From: Caryophanon latum
Lineage (GTDB): Bacteria > Bacillota > Bacilli > Bacillales_A > Planococcaceae
Direction: 5' to 3'
Length of the DNA stretch: 64,000 nucleotides
Assembly: GCF_001700325.1 (NCBI RefSeq)
Contig: NZ_MATO01000038.1
Coordinates: 1-64,000 of the forward strand
In this document: piece by piece, positions 26,555-34,952 of the stretch
Position numbering within the stretch: position 1 is the first letter of the stretch
How the letters are laid out: every line of letters begins with the position of its first letter
Notes under the pieces: model-generated
The model's input: the letters and a program-made list of their open reading frames with translations, nothing else
Database searches by the model: none
What the model was told of the DNA's origin: nothing
Position numbers and translations under genes: made by a program

Positions 26555-27028
26555 ATGCAAAATGGATTAAAATGGATTGGGCTTGCCGCATTAGTTGCGG
26601 CGCTCGCACATATTATCGTCAATTGGTCGGTCATTCCAGCTGAAGTGCCGCAACATTACAATTTTGCAGGTGAGGTCGATGAGTGGGCGGCAAAGCCATT
26701 TATTTTCTTTCCACCAGTAATTGGCATTATTCTTTGGATAGGAATGGAAGTAGTGAAGCGTTTTCCTCAGTTTATTAATATGGCGGATGACGTTAAGTCG
26801 CGTAATGACGAGCAAAATCGTATTGCCATTAATATGATCATTTCGTTGCAGCTTGAAGTTTCGCTGCTGTTTGCGTATTTAAGTGTGAAGGACGTATATG
26901 TTGCACAAGGTCACACATTTGGGTTAGGAAATTTAGAAATGCTTATCATTCTTTTGATTTTATTGGGCACAGCAATAGGTTTTTCGATTTATAGTTTTGT
27001 AAAACGTAGTAATATAGGAGTGAGCTAA
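26555..27028 (+). CDS. DUF1648-type membrane protein
   Basis: A 157-residue membrane protein with about four helices. The early segment SVIPAEVPQHYNFAGEVDEW is the DUF1648 hallmark (PxxIPxHFxxxGxxD-like), found in SdpI-type immunity and related membrane proteins. ATG 26555 is preceded by AGGTGAG, 4 bases away. It overlaps no neighbour but follows AIM24 closely, and a strong terminator ends the unit. Confidence 0.75.
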   Translation: MQNGLKWIGLAALVAALAHIIVNWSVIPAEVPQHYNFAGEVDEWAAKPFIFFPPVIGIILWIGMEVVKRFPQFINMADDVKSRNDEQNRIAINMIISLQLEVSLLFAYLSVKDVYVAQGHTFGLGNLEMLIILLILLGTAIGFSIYSFVKRSNIGVS

Positions 27029-27058
27029 GGAATGATTAACTATTCCTTAGCTTTTTTA
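27022..27058 (+). terminator. Terminator after DUF1648 gene
   Basis: AGCTAAGGAAT and ATTCCTTAGCT form a perfect stem followed by six Ts; its left arm overlaps the stop codon. Confidence 0.9.
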
Positions 27059-27133
27059 TCGCCAATAAACCTTTTTTCCTATTTTCATATAATCATTTCG
27101 GTCGATTTTTTAAAAAACGTTTTTTTCGTCTAA

Positions 27134-27162
27134 TTGACTATACGCTAAAATATTTGTACACT
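27134..27162 (+). promoter_or_regulatory. Sigma-A-like promoter of SLH gene
   Basis: TTGACT at 27134-27139 and TACACT at 27157-27162 with a 17-base spacer, about 30 bases before the TTG start. Confidence 0.55.
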
Positions 27163-27195
27163 AAATGTATGTTATTTATATAAGGAGCGATTTTT

Positions 27196-28179
27196 TTGAA
27201 AAAAGCATTTTTAGCGACAATGGTATCGAGCGTTGCAGTGACGTCTTGTGCGGTTGCAACAGAGGCTTCGATTTATGCAGATATTCCAGCGAACTATACA
27301 TATTATGAAACGTTGCAATGGGCCAAAGATCGTGGCGTCGTTCAAGGCTTCCCTGATGGTACGTTTCAGCCAAATGCTTTTATTACAGAGGCACAGTTTG
27401 TTATGATGCTAACGCGCTTGATTGATGCGGCTGCTTTAAAGGAGACGGCGGAGAACCCGTATGATTTTGCCTATCATTATTTGGAATCGCTCGGTGTGAC
27501 GTTCATAAGTACTGTAGAAAATGATATAGTACTGCGCGACCGTGAATTTACACGTTTAGACGTAGCGAAAGCATTTTATACAGCGGTTGAAGGAGAAGTG
27601 CCAAGCGATAAAGAAGCAATTGACTGGATGTATGCACACGGTTTATCAAAAGGAAAAGGTATTAGTGAGGACAAATATGTGGACTTCGGTGGGCATGAGT
27701 CATTAAAGCGCGTTCATGCCGCACAGTTTTTCCGTAGCTTTTATACAAAAGTATTTGCCCCGCGCATGTACATTGAAAAGACAGCGTACACGAAATTAGA
27801 AATTGAACAGCTACAGCAGCAGCCAATTGCGCCGGTATATGCCGATTTAAATGGTGACAAAGTTGAAGAATTGGTCATGTACCATGAAATTAATATGTAT
27901 GATGACGTGCCAGAGGAAGCATACAAAACAATTAAAACAGACCATTATTTTGCTATATATGTATTTGATGAGGCGACGAATGCATATCATTATAAAGAAG
28001 GTAGCACGCAATATAACGTGCAGCCGACAACGCTACAACGATTACCACAGCCAAACTACGATGATGTATTAATAACGTTTACAGATGCACAAGGGCAAAA
28101 GACGTACAGTGTGCTTGAAGGTGCGATGTATAACGTGCCAGCAACGGCATTACAAGAAACAGCAACGCCTAACGAATAA
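27196..28179 (+). CDS. Secreted SLH-domain protein 1
   Basis: A 327-residue secreted protein. A signal peptide (KKAFLATMVSSVAVTSCAVATEA) is followed by an SLH motif, WAKDRGVVQGFPDGTFQPNAFITEAQFVMML, which anchors proteins to pyruvylated secondary cell-wall polymer. A second, weaker SLH-like unit (RLDVAKAFYTAVEG to AHGLSKGKG) follows. The C-terminal part contains DLNGDKVEELVMY, a dockerin/EF-hand-like calcium loop. It starts with TTG at 27196, with AAGGAG 8 bases upstream. The next gene is a paralog. Confidence 0.85.
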   Translation: MKKAFLATMVSSVAVTSCAVATEASIYADIPANYTYYETLQWAKDRGVVQGFPDGTFQPNAFITEAQFVMMLTRLIDAAALKETAENPYDFAYHYLESLGVTFISTVENDIVLRDREFTRLDVAKAFYTAVEGEVPSDKEAIDWMYAHGLSKGKGISEDKYVDFGGHESLKRVHAAQFFRSFYTKVFAPRMYIEKTAYTKLEIEQLQQQPIAPVYADLNGDKVEELVMYHEINMYDDVPEEAYKTIKTDHYFAIYVFDEATNAYHYKEGSTQYNVQPTTLQRLPQPNYDDVLITFTDAQGQKTYSVLEGAMYNVPATALQETATPNE

Positions 28180-28196
28180 TACATAATAACGACAAC

Positions 28197-28432
28197 AGGT
28201 CTGTTGATTAGCTACTTGTATACAGCTGAATCGGTTGTTTTCAGCAGCAAAAATGAGATGAAGGCAGTATTGTAGTGGCAGGAAGCGTGCGGCGAGACTC
28301 CTTGGGGAACAGCTCGTGCCTCAAGACCCCGTAAAGCGCGACGTAGGAGCGGTGCGGAGGCTTGAGCCGAGCCCCAGGAAAGCGAGCCGCACTACGCGAA
28401 ATGCCAGTTGAATGGCTAATCAACACGCTTGT
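28197..28432. repeat. Family-1 interspersed element, copy B
   Basis: A full copy with left end GTTGATTAGCTACTTG, right end AATGGCTAATCAACACGCTT, and a GC-rich core (GCGGCGAGACTCCTTGGGG to GAGCCCCAGGAAAGCGAGCC). The core has the same layout as the structured repeats common in Bacillaceae intergenic regions. It lies between two SLH paralogs. Confidence 0.8.
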
Positions 28433-28436
28433 AACG

Positions 28437-28473
28437 ACAACACTTCGGAGTTCGCTTCCGAAGTGTTTTTTTA
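28437..28473 (+). terminator. Terminator beside element B
   Basis: AACACTTCGGA and TCCGAAGTGTT form a perfect stem with a short loop and seven following Ts. It would end transcripts of SLH gene 1 reading through the element. Confidence 0.85.
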
Positions 28474-28627
28474 TGTAATTGGAAATTCACGCGCTTTTCA
28501 TTGGAAAGGCAACGACATATTCATGAATAGTTGTATTTATTTTCTTTACATGGACATCTTTTGACTTAGTTGATGCACTACAATAAATAAGTATAAAGAT
28601 TCAAATATTATTAAAAGAGGTGGGTAA

Positions 28628-30052
28628 ATGGGAGTTTTCAAAACGATTACACAAGCTGCGATTATCGCAGGAGCAATGTTCGCTACGTCAATGACAGCGC
28701 ATGCCATTATGGAGTTTGACGATGTGCCGCGTACGACGCAATTTTACGAGCCAATTACGTGGGCAGGTTCAGCGGAGCTAATTAACGGCTACGGTGACGG
28801 GACGTTTAAGCCAAAAGCAGTGTTAACGGAAGCGCATTTTGCGTTAATGATGGCACGTTTTATTGACCGCAACACGTTACAGACGTCAAAAGGCAATGAA
28901 CGTGATGTGGCGTATAGCATTTTAAAAAAGCACGGCATTTCGTTAGCAGGACAAGGGAATAAAACAGCACAAGCAGCGACATTTACACGTTTACAAGTGG
29001 CGAAAGCATTTTACACGTACGTAGAAGGAAAGACGCCGACCGATCAACAAGCAATCGACTGGATGTATGCGTATAACATTTCAAAAGGAAAAGGTGTTAG
29101 CACCGACAAGTACGTCGATTTCGGTGGGAGTGATCCGTTAAAGCGCGAGCATATGGCGCAGTTTTTCAAAAACTTGTATACGAATTGGTATTTTGAAAAG
29201 CATGTGTTACAGAAGAGCTTTGCAGAAAGCGAACTGTTTGCAGATGATTCAATTTTATTAGAGCCGGTCGTAGCGGACTTTAACGGGGATGGTATCAATG
29301 AAATGCTTATAAAATACGATACGATTCCAGATGACCCAGAATCTCCAGGCTGGAAAGATGCTTTATTTGCGTATCGTTACTTTGCGTTATATCGCTTCAA
29401 TGATGAGACGAACAAGTGGGAATATACAGATGGTGACTTTTTATTCACAGTCGGCGATGATAATTGGTATAGAAATGAAATAGTATCGATGACAGGGGAT
29501 CAAGCTGAGCAATTACTTATGTATTCAGGAGCATATCGTAGGCTAACGATTGCAGCAGTCACAGCGAAAGATTTATATGATGTAAAAGTATCATCAACAC
29601 CATTATTTGCGCATGAACATGCAGATTGGTCAGTTATCGATAAAAAATTAGTATTAGAATCTAGCTCTAGTTATTCAGGTTTATATGCGTTTGAGCAAGG
29701 TAAGCTAGTAGCAAAATCATTAACGCAGCTGCCAAAAATCGAGGAGCCTGCTAATACGTTAAATATTCAATATAGCATTCGAGAAGATGGTACAGTGAAA
29801 TCATCGTATTACAACGGCGAAACAATTTACGCAAAAGTTGGACAAGTATTAGACTTTGACCAAGGTGAATACGATTGGTATGAAAAGCCTGTTAGTATTA
29901 TGACAAGTCATAGCGATGTAATGGGCGATGAAGAAGGACTATACAATACATTTGTACGCCCCGGTGTTGTAGAATATCAAATTGTACCACAAGAAGATTG
30001 GGATAATAACTGGGACAAAGCATTAACGATTTACATTCACGTAACGTATTAA
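28628..30052 (+). CDS. Secreted SLH-domain protein 2
   Basis: A 474-residue secreted paralog of the preceding gene. Signal peptide ending TSMTAHA, then SLH segments WAGSAELINGYGDGTFKPKAVLTEA and AIDWMYAYNISKGKG, the latter nearly identical to protein 1, as is KYVDFGG. DFNGDGINEML gives a calcium-loop-like motif. The extra 150 C-terminal residues end in a beta-rich domain (VYHVTY-type end). A TTGACT box lies about 60 bases upstream (28561) without a clear -10. It is an S-layer-associated surface protein; no enzyme domain is seen. Confidence 0.85.
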   Translation: MGVFKTITQAAIIAGAMFATSMTAHAIMEFDDVPRTTQFYEPITWAGSAELINGYGDGTFKPKAVLTEAHFALMMARFIDRNTLQTSKGNERDVAYSILKKHGISLAGQGNKTAQAATFTRLQVAKAFYTYVEGKTPTDQQAIDWMYAYNISKGKGVSTDKYVDFGGSDPLKREHMAQFFKNLYTNWYFEKHVLQKSFAESELFADDSILLEPVVADFNGDGINEMLIKYDTIPDDPESPGWKDALFAYRYFALYRFNDETNKWEYTDGDFLFTVGDDNWYRNEIVSMTGDQAEQLLMYSGAYRRLTIAAVTAKDLYDVKVSSTPLFAHEHADWSVIDKKLVLESSSSYSGLYAFEQGKLVAKSLTQLPKIEEPANTLNIQYSIREDGTVKSSYYNGETIYAKVGQVLDFDQGEYDWYEKPVSIMTSHSDVMGDEEGLYNTFVRPGVVEYQIVPQEDWDNNWDKALTIYIHVTY

Positions 30053-30061
30053 GCGCACAAA

Positions 30062-30096
30062 CAGGCTAGAGGACGTTTTTTCCTCTAGCCTTTTCG
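30062..30096. terminator. Bidirectional terminator
   Basis: GGCTAGAGGA and TCCTCTAGCC form a stem between convergent genes, followed by TTTT on the plus strand. Confidence 0.75.
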
Positions 30097-30993
30097 TTAT
30101 GCTTTTTTCGGCACTAACGACAGCACAAGCACCATGCCGATAATGCACAGCGCTCCGACAAATTGCCAAATGCCAAATGGAAGAGCGAGCCAGACGATGC
30201 TGCTAACGACCGCAGTGAGCGGCTCAAATGTACCAAAAATGCTCGTTTCTTTCGGGGAAATGTAATTCAAGCTTGCGACGAACAGCCAAAAAGCAAGCGC
30301 TGTGCCACAAACGATTGAAAACGTTAAGCCAACGATTGTCGGTGTACTCCACGTCATATTACTTGTTTGCCAAAATGGTGCGATAAAATTAAACATGACA
30401 CCTGCAACAAGCATTGCCCAGCCGACGACTAAAATAGATGATTGCGTTTCAAGAAGCGGCTTTGCATACAGCGTGTAAAAGGCGAGTGCAAGTCCGGAAA
30501 TAATGCCCCACACGATCGCAGCAACTGGCACTGACAGCGATGACGTATCGCCGTTTGTAAGCAATAGAAACGTCCCGATCATCGTGAAAAAAATGAGTGC
30601 GCCATCAAGCTTCGTAAATGGCTGCTGCTTCGTTATAATGTAAAATAAAATGATGAATACGGGCGCTAAATATTGCAGCAGTGTCGCCATCGCTGCGTTG
30701 CCAAGTGCAATGGAAAGCATATACGAATATTGCACGAGCAGCATGCCGACAATGCTGAAAATAACGAGGCGCACAGCATCTCGCTTCGTTTTCCAAATGT
30801 TAAAAATCGGCTTACCGAGTAATACTTGTGAGCCGACGAGCAAAGTACCACCAAGTAATAGACGCACCGTGACAAACCAATTGACGTCGACGTGCTGCTG
30901 CTGAAATAAATATTGTGCAACTGTTCCACCAATTCCCCAAAAGGCGGCGCTAATTAAGGCGAAAAAAACACCAATCCAACGTTTGTTATTCAT
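30097..30993 (-). CDS. EamA/DMT-family transporter
   Basis: A 298-residue ten-helix drug/metabolite transporter with two EamA repeats. Seen: FALISAAFWGIGGTVAQYLF (helix 1), ALGNAAMATLLQYLAPVFIILFY at the end of repeat 1, and SPKETSIFGTFEPLTAVV near the end of repeat 2. Members export or import metabolites; the substrate is unknown. ATG 30993 has GGAGGAG 6 bases upstream, making the longer TTG frame unnecessary. It is divergent from the MarR gene, which might regulate it. Confidence 0.88.
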   Translation of the reverse strand: MNNKRWIGVFFALISAAFWGIGGTVAQYLFQQQHVDVNWFVTVRLLLGGTLLVGSQVLLGKPIFNIWKTKRDAVRLVIFSIVGMLLVQYSYMLSIALGNAAMATLLQYLAPVFIILFYIITKQQPFTKLDGALIFFTMIGTFLLLTNGDTSSLSVPVAAIVWGIISGLALAFYTLYAKPLLETQSSILVVGWAMLVAGVMFNFIAPFWQTSNMTWSTPTIVGLTFSIVCGTALAFWLFVASLNYISPKETSIFGTFEPLTAVVSSIVWLALPFGIWQFVGALCIIGMVLVLSLVPKKA

Positions 30994-31332
30994 ACACTCC
31001 TCCAAGTATTACTTTTGTTCTTTTAACTGTACATTGCTTTGTAAAAAAAAGATAGATGCGCTTAAAAAAATGAAGATGGACGAAAATAGTACGTCAATAT
31101 GTGTCGAATTACAGAATACGTGTCAATTCGAAGGGGAAATTTGCTCGAAATGACAACTGTAACGTTACAGTTTTTGTTAGAAATCATTATTTTTTGAAGG
31201 TTTATGCGTGATTTTTGTAAAATTTGTGCAAAGCGAGGGGAATTCTTTTATTTCATTTTTACATCTTTTATAATGATAAGTATGTAAGCGGTTGCGCGCC
31301 GTGAATGGGCATAGACAGTAGGGAGAGAACAA
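30994..31332. other. Divergent intergenic region, EamA/MarR
   Basis: About 340 bases. Holds a perfect 18-bp palindrome (31155-31172), a TATAAT (31269-31274) ahead of the MarR gene, and a sequence close to a catabolite-repression site (TGTAAGCGGTTGCG, 31283-31296, one mismatch). No coding frame looks real. Confidence 0.5.
31155..31172. promoter_or_regulatory. 18-bp perfect palindrome, possible operator
   Basis: AACTGTAACGTTACAGTT is self-complementary and lies between the divergent EamA and MarR genes, as an operator for a dimeric regulator would. It has no loop, so it is unlikely to be a terminator. Confidence 0.45.
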
Positions 31333-31746
31333 ATGGAATTATTTACGTCAATGAATCGATTAAATCGCTTTTATATTGCACAAGTAAATGAAATTTGCAC
31401 GACACGTAAAATGACATCTATGCAATTTCAAATTTTGCGCTATATTTTCCGCTATGGAAGCTGTACGAGCATGGATATTGTAAAAGCGTGGAAAGTAGAA
31501 AAACCAACTGTATCTGAACATATTCGTCGACTGCATGATAAAGAATGGGTTGCCATTACGCAAGGTGCAGATAAGCGCGTGAAAAATTTGGCGCTAACAC
31601 ATGCAGGGGAAGCGGTTTATGAAGAAATTTTAGTAGAAGTAGAAGCGCTACAGCAAAAAGTAACAGCTAATTTTACAGATGAAGAAATGGCGACGTTTAC
31701 GCGCTTTATGCTTCATTTAGAAGAGGAGTTATTATCTTTAGACTAA
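31333..31746 (+). CDS. MarR-family transcriptional regulator
   Basis: A 137-residue winged-helix regulator. The helix-turn-helix reads SCTSMDIVKAWKVEKPTVSEHIRRL, and the wing WVAITQGADKRVKNLALT, both characteristic of MarR. It would bind as a dimer to a palindrome and respond to small ligands. GGGAGAG precedes the ATG. The divergent EamA transporter is a natural target, but no direct evidence is seen. A terminator follows. Confidence 0.85.
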   Translation: MELFTSMNRLNRFYIAQVNEICTTRKMTSMQFQILRYIFRYGSCTSMDIVKAWKVEKPTVSEHIRRLHDKEWVAITQGADKRVKNLALTHAGEAVYEEILVEVEALQQKVTANFTDEEMATFTRFMLHLEEELLSLD

Positions 31747-31782
31747 ATATATATGGAGAGACATCAAAGAAAATGTCATATG

Positions 31783-31828
31783 AAAGAGCGAACGACTAGG
31801 TGAAAACTTATTCGTTCGCTCTTTTTTG
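31783..31828 (+). terminator. Terminator after marR-like gene
   Basis: AAGAGCGAACGA and TCGTTCGCTCTT form a perfect stem followed by six Ts. Confidence 0.88.
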
Positions 31829-31860
31829 TAATGGGGAACATGAGCGCGTTTAATATTACG

Positions 31861-32114
31861 TCAAGTCTGTTGATACGCCATTTGTATACAGTGAAATGCA
31901 TGATTTTTAGTTACCAAGCTGAAATAAACGCTGTATATGAATGATAGGTAGCGTACGGCGAGACTTCTAGGGGAACTAAAATTATACGTTGAGGAAGGCA
32001 ATGATCGCGACTACACGAGTCACGGCCTTCATGACAAACGTCGTGTTCGCTGCCGAGCCCCAGCAACGCGAGCCGCATAACGCACCTGTAGATTTAATGA
32101 ATTAACATACTTGT
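31861..32114. repeat. Family-1 interspersed element, copy C
   Basis: Left end GTCTGTTGATACGCCATTTG, core GCGTACGGCGAGACTTCTAG, GAGCCCCAGCAACGCGAGCC, and a decayed right end AATGAATTAACATACTTG. It lies just upstream of the Fur-boxed promoter. Confidence 0.75.
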
Positions 32115-32201
32115 ATTCGCAATTCTTATGTATATATTTAATATTTTTATAACAGTGACGTGAAGTGTTCGTAAACGAAGTGTAAATACATAAGCAACTA
32201 A

Positions 32202-32251
32202 TTGATAATATTATCAGTGACATTGATAATCATTATCATTAGTTGTATGAT
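32202..32251 (+). promoter_or_regulatory. Promoter pair under Fur control
   Basis: TTGATA (32223-32228) and TATGAT (32246-32251), 17 bases apart, each 5/6 to consensus, form the best promoter. An alternative, TTGATA (32202-32207) and GATAAT (32225-32230), also spaced 17, overlaps it. Both use bases of the Fur boxes. Confidence 0.7.
32203..32238 (+). promoter_or_regulatory. Two tandem Fur boxes
   Basis: TGATAAT-C-ATTATCA at 32224-32238 is an exact 7-1-7 Fur box of Bacillus type. Seven bases upstream, TGATAATATTATCA (32203-32216) is a second half-site pair without the central base. Together they cover the promoter of the operon that starts at 32288, so iron repression by Fur is expected. Confidence 0.88.
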
Positions 32252-32287
32252 ACGAACTTGTAGAGACAATTTCGAGGAGGAACATAG

Positions 32288-33937
32288 ATGAAAAACGTGA
32301 GAAAGTGGGTAGCACTCCCAGCGCTTGCATTAACGCTAACGCTCGCTGCGTGCTCAGACAATGATGAAAAGGAGCAAGCAGATGCGACCGATGAAGCGAG
32401 CACAGAGCAACTCGATAATTTAACAATCGGCTTATCAAGTGATGTCGGTCCGTTAAACATTTATACAGGCAACTTGGACTGGCTAACAGATATGGTGTAT
32501 GACAAATTGTTTTCACCATCGCCGTACGTTGACGAGCCGACACCATGGTTAGCGGAATCGGCAACACAAATTGATGACGATACGTGGGAAGTCGTTGTGC
32601 GTGACGGTATTACGTGGCACGACGGAGAAGCGTTCACAGCTGAAGACGTAAAATTTACATATGAGTATTACCGCGACGGCCCAGCGAATCGTCATACACA
32701 CCACGTAAGCGAAGTGCCACAAATTGATGAAATTAACATTGGGGAAGATGGCAAAACGGTAACATTTGAGTGTGCATACGCATGCCCATCACTGCAAACG
32801 ATTACATTTGCAGACTTACCGATTTTACCAGAGCACATTTGGAGCAACGTTGAAAACCCGCGTAAATACACGGACCTTGCAATCGGCACAGGACCATTTA
32901 AGTTAACGGAATACGTAGCAGACCAGCATTACATTTTAGAAGCAAACAACGATTACTTCATGGGTGAGCCGTCTGTTGCAAAATTAACGCTACCGATTAT
33001 TGCCGACCCGTCAGCAATGTTTAACGCGTTAAAATCAGGTCAAATTGACGTGTCATCTCGCACCGTGCCAGCAGAGCTAGTGAGTACGTTCACATCATCA
33101 GGTGAGTTTAAATTAGCCGAAGCATCGAACTTATCGATTGTGCAGTTTGGCTTAAACTATCAAAAAGCGCCGTTTAACAACGAGCAATTCCGTCAAGCGA
33201 TGTCGTTATCAATCGACCGTCAAGCGATTGTCGATACGATTTTACTCGGACAAGGGCAAGCAGGCGATAAAGGCTATCCGCACCCAGCATCACCATGGAC
33301 GAGTCCAGAGCTTTCAACACCGTACGATACAGCACAAGCGATCGCGATTTTAGATGAACTTGGCTATAGCGATGCGAACGGTGACGGCTTCCGTGAAACA
33401 CCAGAAGGCGACGAGCTAAACATTTCGATTAAAGTATCATCAGCAGAACCAATTTACGTACGCGCAGCAGAAATGATGGTTGAGCAATATAAACAAGTTG
33501 GCTTAAAGTTATTCGTTGAAACGTTAGACCCAACGACGTTTGCAGCACATAACTCAGAGAAAAACTTCGATACGTACGTTAGCTTAATCGGCCCACACGG
33601 CGTAGCGGATCCAGACCAGTTCATTATGTCGCACCGCTCGGGCTACTTATGGGCAAAAGAAATGCCATACCCAGCGATGGATACGTTAATTGAACAATGG
33701 ATGGCAGCATCGACGATTGAAGACCGCAAGTTGATTTCATTTGATATGCAAAAGCTTTATAACGAGCAGCCAACAGCGGTTGCACTGTATTATCCAAAAG
33801 AAGTGTATGCATACAACGCGGAAAAATATGATGGCTACGTAGAATCATTAGGCTACGGCATTGTGAACAAGTTCTCATTCTTACCAGAGGAAACGAAGCA
33901 AGCAGTATCTGCAACACAACCAGTAATTGTAAAATAA
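32288..33937 (+). CDS. Peptide/nickel-type ABC substrate-binding lipoprotein
   Basis: A 549-residue family-5 extracellular solute-binding protein. Lipobox LAAC (cysteine near residue 22), acidic linker, then the Opp/Dpp/Nik fold: TWEVVVRDGITWHDGEAFTAEDVKF (family signature), LAIGTGPFKL, FRQAMSLSIDRQAI, and DELGYSDANGDGFRETPEG. A His-rich piece, NRHTHHVSE, near residue 140 could matter for metal binding but this is speculative. Unusually, it is the first gene after two Fur boxes, which suggests that the ligand is an iron-related compound rather than an ordinary peptide. The ATG follows GAGGAGG. The permeases and ATPases follow directly. Confidence 0.9.
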   Translation: MKNVRKWVALPALALTLTLAACSDNDEKEQADATDEASTEQLDNLTIGLSSDVGPLNIYTGNLDWLTDMVYDKLFSPSPYVDEPTPWLAESATQIDDDTWEVVVRDGITWHDGEAFTAEDVKFTYEYYRDGPANRHTHHVSEVPQIDEINIGEDGKTVTFECAYACPSLQTITFADLPILPEHIWSNVENPRKYTDLAIGTGPFKLTEYVADQHYILEANNDYFMGEPSVAKLTLPIIADPSAMFNALKSGQIDVSSRTVPAELVSTFTSSGEFKLAEASNLSIVQFGLNYQKAPFNNEQFRQAMSLSIDRQAIVDTILLGQGQAGDKGYPHPASPWTSPELSTPYDTAQAIAILDELGYSDANGDGFRETPEGDELNISIKVSSAEPIYVRAAEMMVEQYKQVGLKLFVETLDPTTFAAHNSEKNFDTYVSLIGPHGVADPDQFIMSHRSGYLWAKEMPYPAMDTLIEQWMAASTIEDRKLISFDMQKLYNEQPTAVALYYPKEVYAYNAEKYDGYVESLGYGIVNKFSFLPEETKQAVSATQPVIVK

Positions 33938-33950
33938 GGTGGCAACGTAC

Positions 33951-34952
33951 ATGAGCAGAACATTTTCGACAATCGGAAAAAAACTGTTCCAATACATGCT
34001 CGTGCTTTTTGTGGCAATCACGATTAATTTCGGATTGCCACGTTTAGCACCTGGAGACCCGCTCCTTTACTTTTTTGATGAATCGACTATTCGCGAGCTA
34101 ACAGATGTGCAGCGACAGGATGTTCTCAATTCGGTAGGATTAGGCGGCTCATTGTGGGAACAATATATTAGTTATTTACAAGGCATTTTGACGTGGGATT
34201 TCGGTTATTCGATTACGTACGCGCAGCCTGTGACGGCCATTATTGCGGACAAGCTCGGCTGGACGTTATTGCTCGTATTACCAGCATTGCTGCTGAGCAC
34301 ATTGATCGGAGTTATGATTGGTGCGTATTCAGCGTGGAATCGTGGAAAAGGTCGTGACGTCACATTACTAACGACGATGTTAACGTTTCAAGCAATTCCG
34401 GGATTTTGGATTGGCATGCTCTTTATTGCAATTTTCGCGGTGCAGTTAGGCTGGTTCCCGACGTACGGTGCGATGTCGATCGTGCAAGACGGAACGACGT
34501 GGGGCTATGTGAAGGACGTGCTTTGGCATTTAGTGTTACCGGTGACGACGCTTAGCATTGCGACGGTCGGCTCGAACTATTTACTGACGCGATCATCAAT
34601 GCTTGAATCACTCGGGCAAGATTACATGCTTATGGCAGAAGCAAAAGGTGTAAAAAAACGAACGCTTATTTTCAATCACGGGTTACGCAATGCGCTGCTG
34701 CCGATTTATACGCAGTTTACGATGGCACTCGGGTCGTTAATTGGTGGCTCGGTCATCGTCGAGTCGGTGTTTTCATATCCGGGCATTGGGCGTTTGTTAT
34801 ATGAAAGCGTTGTTGCACGCGATTTCCCGATGCTACAAGGGGTGTTTTTCATGATTACACTCGGTGTTATTGCGGCGAATATTTTAGCAGACATTACGTA
34901 TCCATTTATTGACCCGCGTGCAAAATCAACGACGAAGAAGGTGCAAGCATAA
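33951..34952 (+). CDS. DppB-type ABC permease
   Basis: A 333-residue inner-membrane permease of the OppB/DppB family with six helices. Seen: an N-terminal helix LFVAITINFGLPRLAPGDP (the usual FxxxRxxPGDP motif), a YITYLQGILTWDFGYS segment, and the EAA loop LMAEAKGVKKRTLIFNHGLRNALLP that contacts the ATPase. ATG 33951 has AAGGTGG 8 bases upstream, better than the GTG at 33939. Its stop overlaps the next start (TAATG). Confidence 0.9.
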   Translation: MSRTFSTIGKKLFQYMLVLFVAITINFGLPRLAPGDPLLYFFDESTIRELTDVQRQDVLNSVGLGGSLWEQYISYLQGILTWDFGYSITYAQPVTAIIADKLGWTLLLVLPALLLSTLIGVMIGAYSAWNRGKGRDVTLLTTMLTFQAIPGFWIGMLFIAIFAVQLGWFPTYGAMSIVQDGTTWGYVKDVLWHLVLPVTTLSIATVGSNYLLTRSSMLESLGQDYMLMAEAKGVKKRTLIFNHGLRNALLPIYTQFTMALGSLIGGSVIVESVFSYPGIGRLLYESVVARDFPMLQGVFFMITLGVIAANILADITYPFIDPRAKSTTKKVQA

